Part shown: piece by piece, positions 52,885 to 60,932 of the stretch
Layout of the letters: each line of letters starts with the position of its first letter
How positions within the stretch are numbered: position 1 is the first letter of the stretch
NCBI RefSeq assembly: GCF_003143515.1
Contig: NZ_CP029343.1
Coordinates: forward strand, 5,146,001 to 5,210,000
DNA from: Massilia oculi
GTDB taxonomy: Bacteria > Pseudomonadota > Gammaproteobacteria > Burkholderiales > Burkholderiaceae_D
Direction: 5' to 3'
Length of the DNA stretch: 64,000 nt
Notes under the pieces: model-generated
Told to the model about the DNA's origin: nothing
Database searches by the model: none
The model's input: only the letters and a program-made list of their open reading frames with translations
Position numbers and translations under genes: made by a program

Positions 52885-54177
52885 TCAAGCCTGCGCCAGC
52901 TTGCCGCTGGCGGCGCCGCCGCTGCTGCCCGCGTAGCGGAACACAGCCAGGTCGTCGGCGCGGATCGACGGCGCCTTGCCGCCCACCAGGTCGGCGATGA
53001 CGCTGGCCGAGCCGGCCGCCATGGTCCAGCCCAGCGTGCCGTGGCCGGTGTTCAGGAACAGGTTGCGGAGCAGCGTCGCGCCGACCACCGGGGTGCTGTC
53101 CGGCGTCATCGGGCGCAGTCCGGTCCAGAAGCTGGCCTGGGCGGTGTCGCCCGCGCCCGGGAACAGGTCGTTGACGACCAGCTCCAGGGTTTCACGGCGG
53201 CGTGGATTGAGGTCGAGGTTGTAGCCGGAGAGCTCGGCCATGCCGCCGACGCGGATGCGGTCGTCGAAGCGGGTCACGGCGATCTTGTAGGTTTCGTCGA
53301 GGATGGTCGACACCGGCGCGCGGGCGGCGTCCGTGATCGGCACCGTCAGCGAATAACCTTTCATCGGATAGACCGGCAGCGGGAACCAGCGCTGCAGCAG
53401 CAGGCGCGAGTAGCTGCCCAGGGCCAGCACGAAGCGGTCCGCAGCGAATGCGCCCTTGTCGGTTTCGACAGAGACGATCTCGCCGCCTGCTACATTCAGA
53501 TGGCGGATCGCGGTATCGAACTCGAAGCGCACGCCCAGGTCGCGCGCCATGGCGGTGAGGCGGGTGGTGAACAGCTGGCAGTCGCCGGTTTCGTCGTTCG
53601 GCAGGCGCAGGCCGCCGACCAGCTTGTCGGCCACGTTGGCCAGCGCCGGTTCGGCCGTGGCCAGCTGCGCGCCCTCCAGCACTTCATAGGCCACGCCGGC
53701 GTCGCGCAGCACCTCGATGTCCTTGGCCGCGCCGTCGAACTGCTGGCGGGTGCGGAACAGCTGCACCGTGCCCTGCTGGCGGCCTTCGTAGGCGATGCCG
53801 GTGTCGCGCCGCAGCGCGCGCATGCAGTCGCGGCTGTATTCGGCCAGGCGCACCATGCGCTCCTTGTTGACGGCGTAGCGGGCCGGGTCGCAGTTGCGGT
53901 ACATCTCCCACATCCACTGCAGCTGGAACAGCGAACCGTCGGGACGGATCGCCAGCGGCGCGTGGCGCTGGAACAGCCATTTGGCGGCCTTCAGCGGAAT
54001 GCCGGGCGCGGCCCAGGGCGAGGCATAGCCGGGCGAGATCTGGCCGGCATTGGCGAAACTGGTCTCGAGGGCCGGACCGGGCTGGCGGTCGATGACCGTG
54101 ACCTCGTGGCCGGCCTGCGCCAGGTAATACGCGGTGGTAACGCCGACCACGCCGCTGCCCAATACGATGACTCGCAT
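52885..54177 (-). CDS. dadA: D-amino acid dehydrogenase (small subunit, FAD-dependent)
   Basis: Oxidatively deaminates D-amino acids, mainly D-alanine, passing electrons to the respiratory chain at the inner face of the membrane. The 430 residues start with the FAD-binding motif [20 protein letters not shown] and the DAO domain follows; the C-terminus shows the FAD-contacting [20 protein letters not shown]. The family's [11 protein letters not shown] is visible. It precedes dadX by 4 bases on the same strand and is divergent from the Lrp-family gene, with 107 bases between the start codons. Confidence 0.95.
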   Translation of the reverse strand: MRVIVLGSGVVGVTTAYYLAQAGHEVTVIDRQPGPALETSFANAGQISPGYASPWAAPGIPLKAAKWLFQRHAPLAIRPDGSLFQLQWMWEMYRNCDPARYAVNKERMVRLAEYSRDCMRALRRDTGIAYEGRQQGTVQLFRTRQQFDGAAKDIEVLRDAGVAYEVLEGAQLATAEPALANVADKLVGGLRLPNDETGDCQLFTTRLTAMARDLGVRFEFDTAIRHLNVAGGEIVSVETDKGAFAADRFVLALGSYSRLLLQRWFPLPVYPMKGYSLTVPITDAARAPVSTILDETYKIAVTRFDDRIRVGGMAELSGYNLDLNPRRRETLELVVNDLFPGAGDTAQASFWTGLRPMTPDSTPVVGATLLRNLFLNTGHGTLGWTMAAGSASVIADLVGGKAPSIRADDLAVFRYAGSSGGAASGKLAQA

Positions 54178-54198
54178 ACGCTCCTCGAAAGCTGAATC

Positions 54199-54274
54199 CA
54201 GAAAAGGTTGCCATCGTAGCGCGGGTAGGGGATAATTGTTTCTGTTAATACGTAATTTTTCAGAAAATATTCTG
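54199..54274. promoter_or_regulatory. Repeated CAGAA/TTCTG half-sites between dadA and the Lrp-type regulator
   Basis: CAGAA occurs at 54199-54203 and 54261-54265 and TTCTG at 54240-54244 and 54270-54274. The last two make the palindrome CAGAAAATATTCTG (54261-54274), only 10 bases before the regulator start codon. Multiple phased half-sites in a divergent promoter are typical of Lrp/AsnC regulators and suggest control of dadAX plus autoregulation. Confidence 0.6.
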
Positions 54275-54284
54275 GATTGGAGCC

Positions 54285-54770
54285 ATGCGCGTACAAAAAG
54301 CCTCGAACCGCATCCTGGACCGGATCGACCTGCACATCCTGTCCATCCTGCAGCAGGATGCGCGGATCGTGATGAAGGACCTGGCCGAGCAGGTCGGGCT
54401 GTCGCTGACGCCCTGCATCGAGCGGGTCAAGCGCATGGAGCGCGACGGCGTCATCCAGGGCTACTACGCGCGCATCAATCCGCAGGCGCTGGGCATGCAG
54501 ATCCTGGTATTCGTCGAGATCAACCTGCACCAGAAATCCGACAAGGCCTTCGAACGCTTCCGGCGCGCGATGCTGGCCATTCCCGAAGTGATGGAATGCC
54601 ACCTGGTGTCGGGGGACTTCGACTACCTGATCAAGGCGCGCATCCCCGAGATGTCCGAATACCGGCGCCTGCTGGGCGAGATCCTGCATGTGGCCGACGC
54701 CGGCCAGTCGAAGAGCTATGTGGTGATGGAAGAGCTGAAGGAAACGCTGGCGCTGTCGATTCCGCGCTGA
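54285..54770 (+). CDS. Lrp/AsnC-family regulator of the D-amino-acid operon
   Basis: DNA-binding protein of 161 residues. N-terminal winged HTH at about 12-62 ([40 protein letters not shown]) and C-terminal RAM ligand-binding domain at about 70-155 ([34 protein letters not shown]). It is divergent from dadA, as in other betaproteobacteria and pseudomonads where an Lrp-type protein (DadR/BkdR-like) activates dadAX in response to alanine. It carries its probable operator directly before its start. Confidence 0.9.
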   Translation: MRVQKASNRILDRIDLHILSILQQDARIVMKDLAEQVGLSLTPCIERVKRMERDGVIQGYYARINPQALGMQILVFVEINLHQKSDKAFERFRRAMLAIPEVMECHLVSGDFDYLIKARIPEMSEYRRLLGEILHVADAGQSKSYVVMEELKETLALSIPR

Positions 54771-54849
54771 TCCTCATCGTCGATCCCGCAAAAACCGCAA
54801 CGATGTCGCCGGCTCATCCTATAATGGATGTTTCCCTTCTGGAATTCCC

Positions 54850-57093
54850 ATGCGCGCCGTTGCCGGACCCGTCCTGTCCCTTCGACACCTGCTGATCCTG
54901 CTCACCGCGATCGGCCTGTTGCCGCTGGTCCTGCTGGGCGTCTGGACCATCCACGGCGCCGGCCTGTACCTGGAGCAGGAGCAGGAAAGGATGATGGTCG
55001 GCCATGCGCGCGCGCTGTCGAGCGCGGTCGACGCCGAGCTGGACGCCACCGTGGCGGCCCTGAGCGGCATTGCCAAGAGTCCCCAGCTCGCGAGCGGCGA
55101 CCTGCGCGCCTTCCACGAGACCGCGCGCCGCATGTCGCGCGCCGACTGGCTGGGGGTGGTGCTCAGCGGCGCCGACGGGCAGCCCCTGTTTCGCACCATG
55201 GCCCAGTACGGGGCGCCGCCGGCCCGCATCGCCGATCCGGGCAGCCTGCGCCAGGCGATGGAGCAGCGTCGCCCGGTGGCCGGCCGCGTCGCGCGCGGAC
55301 AGGGCGGGCGCCCGGCGGTGCCGGTGCGGGTCCCGGTCACCGGGCCCGACGGCCAGCCCTGGGTCTTGAGCGCCGTGGTCCAGCCGGACCGCTTCCTGGA
55401 CGTGATCGCGCGCCAGAGGATTCCCGCCGATTCCGTGATCGCCGTGATGGATGGCAGCGGCGCGCTGGTGGCGCGCTCGCGCGACCAGGAGCACACCGTG
55501 GTCGGCGCGCCCAGCGCCTCGCTCACGGCGCTGATGAAGGGCGGGGGGCCGGAAGGCGTGGGTGCCACCAGCACGCTCGAAGGCGACGACGTGGTCAGCG
55601 CCTACACCACCTCGCCGCGCTACGGCTGGGTGGTGGCGGTGGGCGCCCCCAGCGCCGGTTTCGGGGTGGGCTTCTTCCAGCGCTTCGCGGTCTACGTGCT
55701 CGGCGCCTGGGTGGTGTTGAGCGCCTGCATCGGGCTGGCCTCGTGGCTCTCCGGGCGCATCGTGCGCCGCATCGACAGCGTGCAGGCCGGGGCCACCGCC
55801 CTGGGCAGCGCGCGCACGGTGAGGGTGGCGCCGTCGCGGATCAAGGAAATCCGCGAGATGGGCCAGGCGCTGGAGGCCGCGGCCAGCCGCCGCGCCGCCC
55901 AGGAAGAGGAGCGTTCGCGCCTGCTGGCGTCGCTCGAGGAAGCGCTGGCCCAGGCGCGCCAGGCCGGCCAGGCCAAGGACGCTTTCCTGGCCATGCTGGG
56001 CCACGAGCTGCGCAATCCGCTCAGCCCGATCCTGACCTCGCTCGACCTGATGGACTTGCGCAAGGAGCCAGGCAGCCAGCGCGAGCGCGCCGTCATGCGG
56101 CGCCAGGTGACCCATCTGCGGCGACTGGTCGACGACCTGCTGGACGTCTCGCGCATCGCTTCCGGCAAGCTGGCGATCGAGACCCGCCCGCTGAACCTGG
56201 CCGAACTGGCGCGTCACGCGGTGGCGGCCCTGCCGGGCGAGCCCATCGCCCTGGAGGCGCCGCCGGAGGTCTGGGTCATCGGTGACGAGACCCGCCTGGT
56301 GCAGGTGCTGGGCAATCTGCTGTCGAACGCGGCCCGCTTCGGCAGCAGCGACACGCGCGTCAGCCTGGCGGTCGTCGCCGGCGAGGCGGTGCTGGGCGTG
56401 AGCGACAACGGCGCCGGCATGGCGCCGGAACTGCTGGCGCGCGTGTTCGAGCCGTTCTACCAGGCGCCGCAGCCGCTGGCGCGGCGCACCGGCGGCCTCG
56501 GGCTCGGCCTGGCGATCGTGCGCGAGATCGCCCAGCTGCATGGCGGCCGGGTCGCGGCCTACAGCGCCGGCCCGGGCGCCGGCAGCCGCTTCGAGGTGAT
56601 CCTGCCGCTCGGCGCGCCCGGCGTGGCGCGCGAGCCGGACGCGCTGGCGCCGGCGGCGCAGGGGCGCCGCATCCTGCTGGTCGACGACAACGAGGATGCG
56701 GCCGCGGCCAGCGCCCTGCTGCTGCGCCACCTGGGCCATGCGGTGCAAGTCGCCCACAGCGCGGCCCAGGCGCGCGCGCTGGCCCTGGTCGAACCGCCCG
56801 AGGTGGCGATCCTCGACATCGGCCTGCCCGACATGGACGGCTACGCGCTGGCCGCGGCCTTGCGCGAGGATGCGGGAGTATCGGCTGCGGGAGTACCGGC
56901 TGCGGGCGCTGCCGGCGCCGCGCTGCGGCTGGTGGCGCTGACCGGGTACGGCCAGCAGGCCGACGTCGCGCGCGCGCTGGCGGCCGGCTTCGACGTGCAC
57001 CTGACCAAGCCGGCGACCATCGAGGCGCTGCAGGAAGCGGTGGCGGTGGCTGGGGCCTGGGCATCCGACGCGGGGACGGCGGTGAAGGCGTAG
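54850..57093 (+). CDS. Membrane hybrid histidine kinase with C-terminal receiver
   Basis: Protein of 747 residues. An N-terminal transmembrane helix (about 12-35) precedes an extracytoplasmic Cache-like sensor (about 40-280), a second helix (about 290-312) and a HAMP-like linker and coiled coil. HisKA has the phospho-accepting His in FLAMLGHELRNPLSPILT (about residue 385), with HATPase at about 470-590 (LLSNAARFGSSD, GGLGLGLAIVREIAQLHGG). A C-terminal receiver follows (ILLVDDNEDAAAASALLLR; phospho-acceptor Asp in VAILDIGLPDMDG, about residue 656; Lys in VHLTKPATIE). The LGHELRNPL class is that of kinases often paired with a winged-helix gene. The receiver has a five-residue tandem repeat insert (AGVSA/AGVPA/AGAAG), and the 3' end is antisense to the winged-helix ORF. 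A TATAAT at 54820-54825 may be its -10 element. Confidence 0.9.
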   Translation: MRAVAGPVLSLRHLLILLTAIGLLPLVLLGVWTIHGAGLYLEQEQERMMVGHARALSSAVDAELDATVAALSGIAKSPQLASGDLRAFHETARRMSRADWLGVVLSGADGQPLFRTMAQYGAPPARIADPGSLRQAMEQRRPVAGRVARGQGGRPAVPVRVPVTGPDGQPWVLSAVVQPDRFLDVIARQRIPADSVIAVMDGSGALVARSRDQEHTVVGAPSASLTALMKGGGPEGVGATSTLEGDDVVSAYTTSPRYGWVVAVGAPSAGFGVGFFQRFAVYVLGAWVVLSACIGLASWLSGRIVRRIDSVQAGATALGSARTVRVAPSRIKEIREMGQALEAAASRRAAQEEERSRLLASLEEALAQARQAGQAKDAFLAMLGHELRNPLSPILTSLDLMDLRKEPGSQRERAVMRRQVTHLRRLVDDLLDVSRIASGKLAIETRPLNLAELARHAVAALPGEPIALEAPPEVWVIGDETRLVQVLGNLLSNAARFGSSDTRVSLAVVAGEAVLGVSDNGAGMAPELLARVFEPFYQAPQPLARRTGGLGLGLAIVREIAQLHGGRVAAYSAGPGAGSRFEVILPLGAPGVAREPDALAPAAQGRRILLVDDNEDAAAASALLLRHLGHAVQVAHSAAQARALALVEPPEVAILDIGLPDMDGYALAAALREDAGVSAAGVPAAGAAGAALRLVALTGYGQQADVARALAAGFDVHLTKPATIEALQEAVAVAGAWASDAGTAVKA

Positions 57094-57386
57094 CCGCGTC
57101 CGGCCACGTTCACGATCGCGCTGCCGGCGTCGCCCAGCAGCTTGCGCAGGGCCGCGATCTGCACCCGCAGGTTCGCCTCCACCACCACCCTGTGCGGCCA
57201 CACCCCGGCCATCAGCGCGCGGTTGCTCAATATGTCGCCGGGTTGGGACGCCAGCAGCACCAGCAGATCGTAGGCGCGCGCGCCGATCGGCAGTGGACAG
57301 CCGGCCCGCAGCAGCAGGCGCTGGGCGAGCAGCAGCTCGAAGTCGAGGAAGGCGATCCTGGTGGGGGCGGATGGGCCGGAATCCAT
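56841..57386 (-). CDS. Winged-helix DNA-binding domain protein, 3' half antisense to the hybrid kinase
   Basis: The ATG at 57386 starts a frame whose first 100 residues are a clear OmpR/CadC-type winged helix: IAFLDFELLLAQRLLLRAGC, LPIGARAYDLLVLLASQPGD, LMAGVWPHRVVVEANLRVQI and IVNVAGRGYAFTAV. Full-length relatives continue into a large ATPase or TPR region. Here the frame continues about 80 residues as the antisense of the convergent kinase's 3' end, with low-complexity Ala/Ser composition, and stops at 56841. The DNA-binding part is intact, so the gene may be a real small regulator using a non-coding tail, or a fragment truncated by rearrangement. The overlap with the kinase is about 253 bases. 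Confidence 0.6.
   Translation of the reverse strand: MDSGPSAPTRIAFLDFELLLAQRLLLRAGCPLPIGARAYDLLVLLASQPGDILSNRALMAGVWPHRVVVEANLRVQIAALRKLLGDAGSAIVNVAGRGYAFTAVPASDAQAPATATASCSASMVAGLVRCTSKPAASARATSACWPYPVSATSRSAAPAAPAAGTPAADTPASSRKAAASA
56872..56916 (+). repeat. 15-bp tandem repeat inside the receiver domain
   Basis: GCGGGAGTATCGGCT, GCGGGAGTACCGGCT and the degenerate GCGGGCGCTGCCGGC follow each other in frame, adding AGVSA, AGVPA and AGAAG between the DNA coding for LAAALRED and LRLVALTGYG. The insert lies in a loop of the receiver fold and probably varies in copy number among relatives. Confidence 0.75.
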
Positions 57387-57559
57387 GGCAAGCCTCGTAT
57401 CGGGTAGTGGCGGCGGGTCGGGTCGTATCTTGTCGGATTGTCCGTCCCCGGCGCGCGCCGGCGCTAGAATTTTTCTGCTGTCGCGTGCAGCGCCGGCAAG
57501 CGTACGCCGGGCCCGTCGGGGCGGGGCGATAATACGGACGGGCCCACGACGGAGGACGG

Positions 57560-58102
57560 ATGGCACGCAAGCAAGACCTGCCGCTGCACGAGGTGCGGCG
57601 TTACCTGGAACCGGGACCGGTGGTACTGGTGACCTCGAGCCACGCCGGCGAACGGGATGTGATGGTGATGGGATGGCACACGGTGATGGAATTCAGTCCG
57701 TCGCTGATCGGTTGCGTGATCTCGTCCGCCAACCACAGCCACGGCCTGATCCGCGCCAGCGGCGAATGCGTGATCAACCTGCCGACAACGCGCCAGCTCG
57801 AGGCGGTGCTGGGCGTCGGCTCGACCACCGGCGCCGAGATCGACAAGTTCGCGGCCTTCGGCCTCACGCCGGAGGAAAGCGAGCAGGTGGCGGCGCCGTC
57901 GATCCGCGAGTGTCACGCCCAGTTCGAGTGCCGGCTGCACGACGACAGCCTGGTCGGGCGCCATGATTTCTTTATCTGGGAAGTGGTGGCGGCGCGCGCC
58001 GCGGCGCGGCCGCGCCATCCCGAAACCCTGCATTACAAGGGCGACGGCACGTTCATGGTGTCGGGCAAGGTGATCCGGCGCCAGCGCCCTGGCCTGAAGT
58101 GA
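57560..58102 (+). CDS. Flavin reductase-like FMN-binding protein
   Basis: Cytoplasmic protein of 180 residues with a GGAGG ribosome binding site. The split-barrel fold of the flavin reductase-like family is recognisable in the N-terminal part (PGPVVLVTSSHAGERDVMVM, LIGCVISSANHSHGLIRASG, VINLPTTRQLEAVLGVGSTT) and the typical C-terminal FFIWEVVAARAA. Members reduce flavin with NAD(P)H to serve a partner oxygenase, or act on flavin-linked substrates; no partner monooxygenase lies nearby, so the role is open. It is convergent with the hemerythrin-like gene, 3 bases apart. Confidence 0.85.
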   Translation: MARKQDLPLHEVRRYLEPGPVVLVTSSHAGERDVMVMGWHTVMEFSPSLIGCVISSANHSHGLIRASGECVINLPTTRQLEAVLGVGSTTGAEIDKFAAFGLTPEESEQVAAPSIRECHAQFECRLHDDSLVGRHDFFIWEVVAARAAARPRHPETLHYKGDGTFMVSGKVIRRQRPGLK

Positions 58103-58105
58103 CCT

Positions 58106-58579
58106 TTAATGGTGGCGCGAGCGCCAGCCCGCGTGCCCGCCCCGATGCAGCAGGATGCGCGGCACCCGCCCGCCGGCGCGGCCGGCCGGCGCATGCGGCG
58201 CCGTGGCCAGCGCCAGGTCGGTGCTGATCCGGTGCAGCGACAGCAGGTCGAGCAGCGCCGCCACCAGTTGGCGGCCGAGCGTGACGTCGCCATCCTCGAC
58301 CAGTGGCATGGCGCGGTGCAGGGCGGCCAGGATGGTGGCGTTTTCGGCGCGGTGCTCGTGCAGGCGTGCGTAGTCGAGCGATTCCATCACCAGTTCCTCG
58401 TGCCGGAACTCCACCTCGACGGCGGTGACGATGGCGCGGAAGGCGTGCGCGAAGCGGTCGTCCGGCGTGCAGCTGCCGTCGGCCGTCTCGGCCAGGCGGG
58501 CGCACAGGTGGCGGCGGGCATGACGGATCGCGGCGCCGATGGCGCCGGCGCTGCCTCCTGGATAGTGGTGGAATGTCAT
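58106..58579 (-). CDS. Hemerythrin-like protein
   Basis: Protein of 157 residues from the ATG at 58579 (MTFHHYPGGSAGAIGAAIRH). The four-helix-bundle wording is of a bacterial hemerythrin-like domain: AVEVEFRHEELVMESLDYAR, LHEHRAENATILAALHRAMP and a late LHRISTDLALATAP. His and Glu residues suitable for a di-iron site are present (HEE, HEH). The exact HxxxE/HxxxH spacing differs from classical bacteriohemerythrin, so oxygen or iron binding is probable but not certain. The neighbouring universal stress protein with an FNR-type box points to an oxygen-related role. Confidence 0.7.
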   Translation of the reverse strand: MTFHHYPGGSAGAIGAAIRHARRHLCARLAETADGSCTPDDRFAHAFRAIVTAVEVEFRHEELVMESLDYARLHEHRAENATILAALHRAMPLVEDGDVTLGRQLVAALLDLLSLHRISTDLALATAPHAPAGRAGGRVPRILLHRGGHAGWRSRHH

Positions 58580-58608
58580 GGCGGAAATAGTGGCAAGTGG
58601 GTGAGGAT

Positions 58609-59442
58609 TCAATGGGCGATCAGGAGCGGCGCCGGGGCGTGGTCGAGCACGTCGCGCGTGACGCCGCCCAGGATCCATTCGCGGTAGCGGCTGTGGCCGA
58701 AGGCGCCGGTGACCATCAGCCCGGCGTGGCAGTCGCGCGCCATGTCCATCAGGGCCTCGCCCTCCGTGGCGCGGGTATGCGCGACGGCGACGTCGACCTT
58801 CAGGCCGTGGCGCGCCAGGTAGTGGGCCATGTCGGCGCCCGGCTCGATGCCGTGCAGGCCGGATTGCAGGTCGGGGTTAACGAGCGCCAGGTGCACGGTG
58901 CCGGCCTGGGCCAGCAGTGGCAGGGCGGCGTTGATCGCGCGCTGGGCTGGCATGCTGCCGTCCCAGCCGACCAGTGCGTCGCCGGGGATCGGCTTGCCGT
59001 GGTAGCTGTCGGGCACCACCAGCACCGGCCGGGCGCCGTGCAGGGCGAGGTATTGGGGCAGGCCGCGTGCGGTCGTGGCGCGGCTGCGGCCATGGTCCTG
59101 GCTGACCACGACCAGATCGGCATAGCGCGCCTGCAGCAGCAGGCCGTCGCGGTCGGCGTCTTCGACCATGCGCGCCTCGGCGCCGTGGATGCCGAGGCGC
59201 CCGGCCTGGGTCACGAAATCGTCGAGCAGGGTGGCGACGGCGTCGCGCAGTTCCTGGAATTCGCGGTTGGAGACCGGCATGGCCATCGAACCGTTGAGTA
59301 CCGCATAACTGGCCATCGACAGCCCGGTGGCGGCGCTGCCGACCAGGTGGGCGTCGTGCGCGCCGGCGAGCAGCGCGGCGGCGCGCAGGCGGCTCTCCTG
59401 GCAGGGGCCGCCGTCGACATGGACGAGTATGGTCTTGAGCAT
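58609..59442 (-). CDS. Universal stress protein, tandem UspA domains
   Basis: Protein of 277 residues from the ATG at 59442 (MLKTILVHVDGGPCQESRLR). Two UspA-type domains, at about 1-140 and 145-277. The second ends with the ATP-binding signature GAFGHSRYREWILGGVTRDV; the first lacks a full signature, as often in tandem USPs. Such proteins are induced by low oxygen and other stresses in pseudomonads and betaproteobacteria. A perfect FNR/ANR-type box (59528-59541) lies 86 bases upstream of the start codon, and a TATAGT hexamer on the minus strand (59496-59491) could be the -10 element, so anaerobic activation is the best guess. Confidence 0.9.
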   Translation of the reverse strand: MLKTILVHVDGGPCQESRLRAAALLAGAHDAHLVGSAATGLSMASYAVLNGSMAMPVSNREFQELRDAVATLLDDFVTQAGRLGIHGAEARMVEDADRDGLLLQARYADLVVVSQDHGRSRATTARGLPQYLALHGARPVLVVPDSYHGKPIPGDALVGWDGSMPAQRAINAALPLLAQAGTVHLALVNPDLQSGLHGIEPGADMAHYLARHGLKVDVAVAHTRATEGEALMDMARDCHAGLMVTGAFGHSRYREWILGGVTRDVLDHAPAPLLIAH

Positions 59443-59527
59443 GTTGATGACTCCGTTCGGACGCGATACTGGAACGTGGCACGGCGTTTGACTATACGCC
59501 GCGCAAGGGAGCATGTCAGGCGCACGC

Positions 59528-59541
59528 TTGATCTCGATCAA
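59528..59541. promoter_or_regulatory. FNR/ANR-type binding site
   Basis: TTGAT-CTCG-ATCAA is a perfect match to the FNR/ANR consensus palindrome TTGAT-N4-ATCAA, in the divergent promoter region between the universal stress protein and the ThuA-like gene. It is centred 92 bases from the stress-protein start codon and about 111 from the ThuA start. Confidence 0.85.
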
Positions 59542-59645
59542 ACAGGGGTGAAATATCGCGGCTGCCTAAGCTGGAATGGTTTTGTTGACAAGCAAGAAGT
59601 GAAGGATTAGCGTTGACCGCCTCGCCATCTTGACCGTCCACGCCA

Positions 59646-60446
59646 ATGATCCGTTCGCTTGCCTCCCTCGTCCTCGCCTGCTCGGTCGCTTTCACCTTTG
59701 CCTCCCCGGCACGGGGGGCCCAGTTCAATGTGCTGCTGTTTACCAAGTCGACCGCCTGGCACCACGATGCCGTGCACGCAGGCGTGACGGCGGTACAGGA
59801 ACTGGGCAAGCTGCATGACTTCGACGTGTTCTGGACCGCCGACGCCGGGCGGGTGATGAACGATGCCGAGCTGACGAAGTACCAGGCGGTGATCTTTTTG
59901 CTTACCACCGGAGATGTGCTCGACGCAGCCCAGCAGGCGGCCTTCGAGCGCTTCATCCGGCGCGGCGGCGGCTATGTCGGCGTGCACAGCGCGGCCGACA
60001 CCGAGTACGACTGGCCGTGGTACACCAGAATGGTGGGACATATGTTCCACGTCCATCCCGCGGTCCAGACCGCTGTCGTGAAGGTCGAGGACGCGAACTT
60101 TCCCGGCATGGAACGCTTCGCGCCGCGCAACCTGGTCACCGACGAATGGTATGAGTTCGGGCCGGCGCGCTCGAAAGACCTGGTCTACCTGCTGAGCGTG
60201 GACGAGAGCAGCTATCGTCCGCAGACGACCTGGCCCGACCGCGTGGGCAAGGGGATGGGCGCCTTCCACCCGATCAGCTGGTACCAGTACCACGACGGCG
60301 GCCGCGCCTTCTACACCGGAATGGGCCATATGGCGGCAACCTACCGCGATCCGGTCTTCCTGCATCACCTGTTTGGCGGCATCTACTGGGCGGCGACCGG
60401 GCGCGGCATCGGCCCCGGCCAGGCCGGGCCCCGCGCAGCGCGCTAG
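59646..60446 (+). CDS. Exported ThuA-like domain protein
   Basis: Exported protein of 266 residues with a signal peptide of about 24 residues (LASLVLACSVAFTFASPARG). The rest is a ThuA-like (class I glutamine amidotransferase-fold) domain: FNVLLFTKSTAWHHDAVHAG, QAVIFLLTTGDVLDAAQQAA, RGGGYVGVHSAADTEYDWPW and WYQYHDGGRAFYTGMGHMAA. ThuA relatives are linked to trehalose utilisation, but exported single-domain members have no settled role. It is divergent from the universal stress protein across the FNR box. It ends in a CTAG overlap with the convergent MAPEG gene. Confidence 0.85.
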   Translation: MIRSLASLVLACSVAFTFASPARGAQFNVLLFTKSTAWHHDAVHAGVTAVQELGKLHDFDVFWTADAGRVMNDAELTKYQAVIFLLTTGDVLDAAQQAAFERFIRRGGGYVGVHSAADTEYDWPWYTRMVGHMFHVHPAVQTAVVKVEDANFPGMERFAPRNLVTDEWYEFGPARSKDLVYLLSVDESSYRPQTTWPDRVGKGMGAFHPISWYQYHDGGRAFYTGMGHMAATYRDPVFLHHLFGGIYWAATGRGIGPGQAGPRAAR

Positions 60447-60841
60447 GCCGACAGCAGCGCGACCAGGATCAGCACCAGGCCGGCCACCGACACCATCCAG
60501 ACCAGCGTGCGCAGCACCGGAATGCCGGCCGCGTACAGCGGCACATAGACGATGCGCGCCAGCAGGTAGAGCCAGCAGCCCCACAGGGTCAGCGCGCCGT
60601 GCGTGCCCGAGACGTGGGCGATCAGCACCGCCGCCGCGAACAGCGGCAGGGTCTCGAACAGATTGGCCTGGGCGCGCTGCAGGCGGGCCGTCACCGGGCG
60701 CGGCGGCGGCGCGGCGCCGTCGCGCGCGCCCAAGTTGTATTGCGCGCCCGTCTCCTGGGTACGCAGGGTGGAGGGCAGCAGGATCTGGACCAGGGCCAGC
60801 ACCAGGGTCCAGGCCAGCAGGGTGAGTTCGGTGGTCATCAA
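60443..60841 (-). CDS. MAPEG family membrane protein
   Basis: Small inner-membrane protein of 132 residues with four hydrophobic segments (near residues 2-22, 60-76, 82-100 and 110-130). It shows the MAPEG-type wording GAQYNLGARDG and ARLQRAQANLFETLPLFAAA, which contains the conserved N..E region of the family. MAPEG proteins include glutathione transferases and leukotriene synthases, but bacterial short forms are mostly uncharacterised. It is convergent with the ThuA-like gene and shares its stop. Confidence 0.85.
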   Translation of the reverse strand: MMTTELTLLAWTLVLALVQILLPSTLRTQETGAQYNLGARDGAAPPPRPVTARLQRAQANLFETLPLFAAAVLIAHVSGTHGALTLWGCWLYLLARIVYVPLYAAGIPVLRTLVWMVSVAGLVLILVALLSA

Positions 60842-60932
60842 TCTTCCTTTCCGGGCGGTGGCGGCTGCATTCGATCATACGGCATCAGGCGTGAAATCCC
60901 GCTCTGCTTAACGATCTACCCGGGCCCGACGT

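Noticed and set aside
54814..57570. Open frame of 918 codons on the minus strand
   Set aside because: It mirrors the hybrid kinase and, near its start, overlaps the winged-helix gene in another frame; the translation is repetitive and matches no family.
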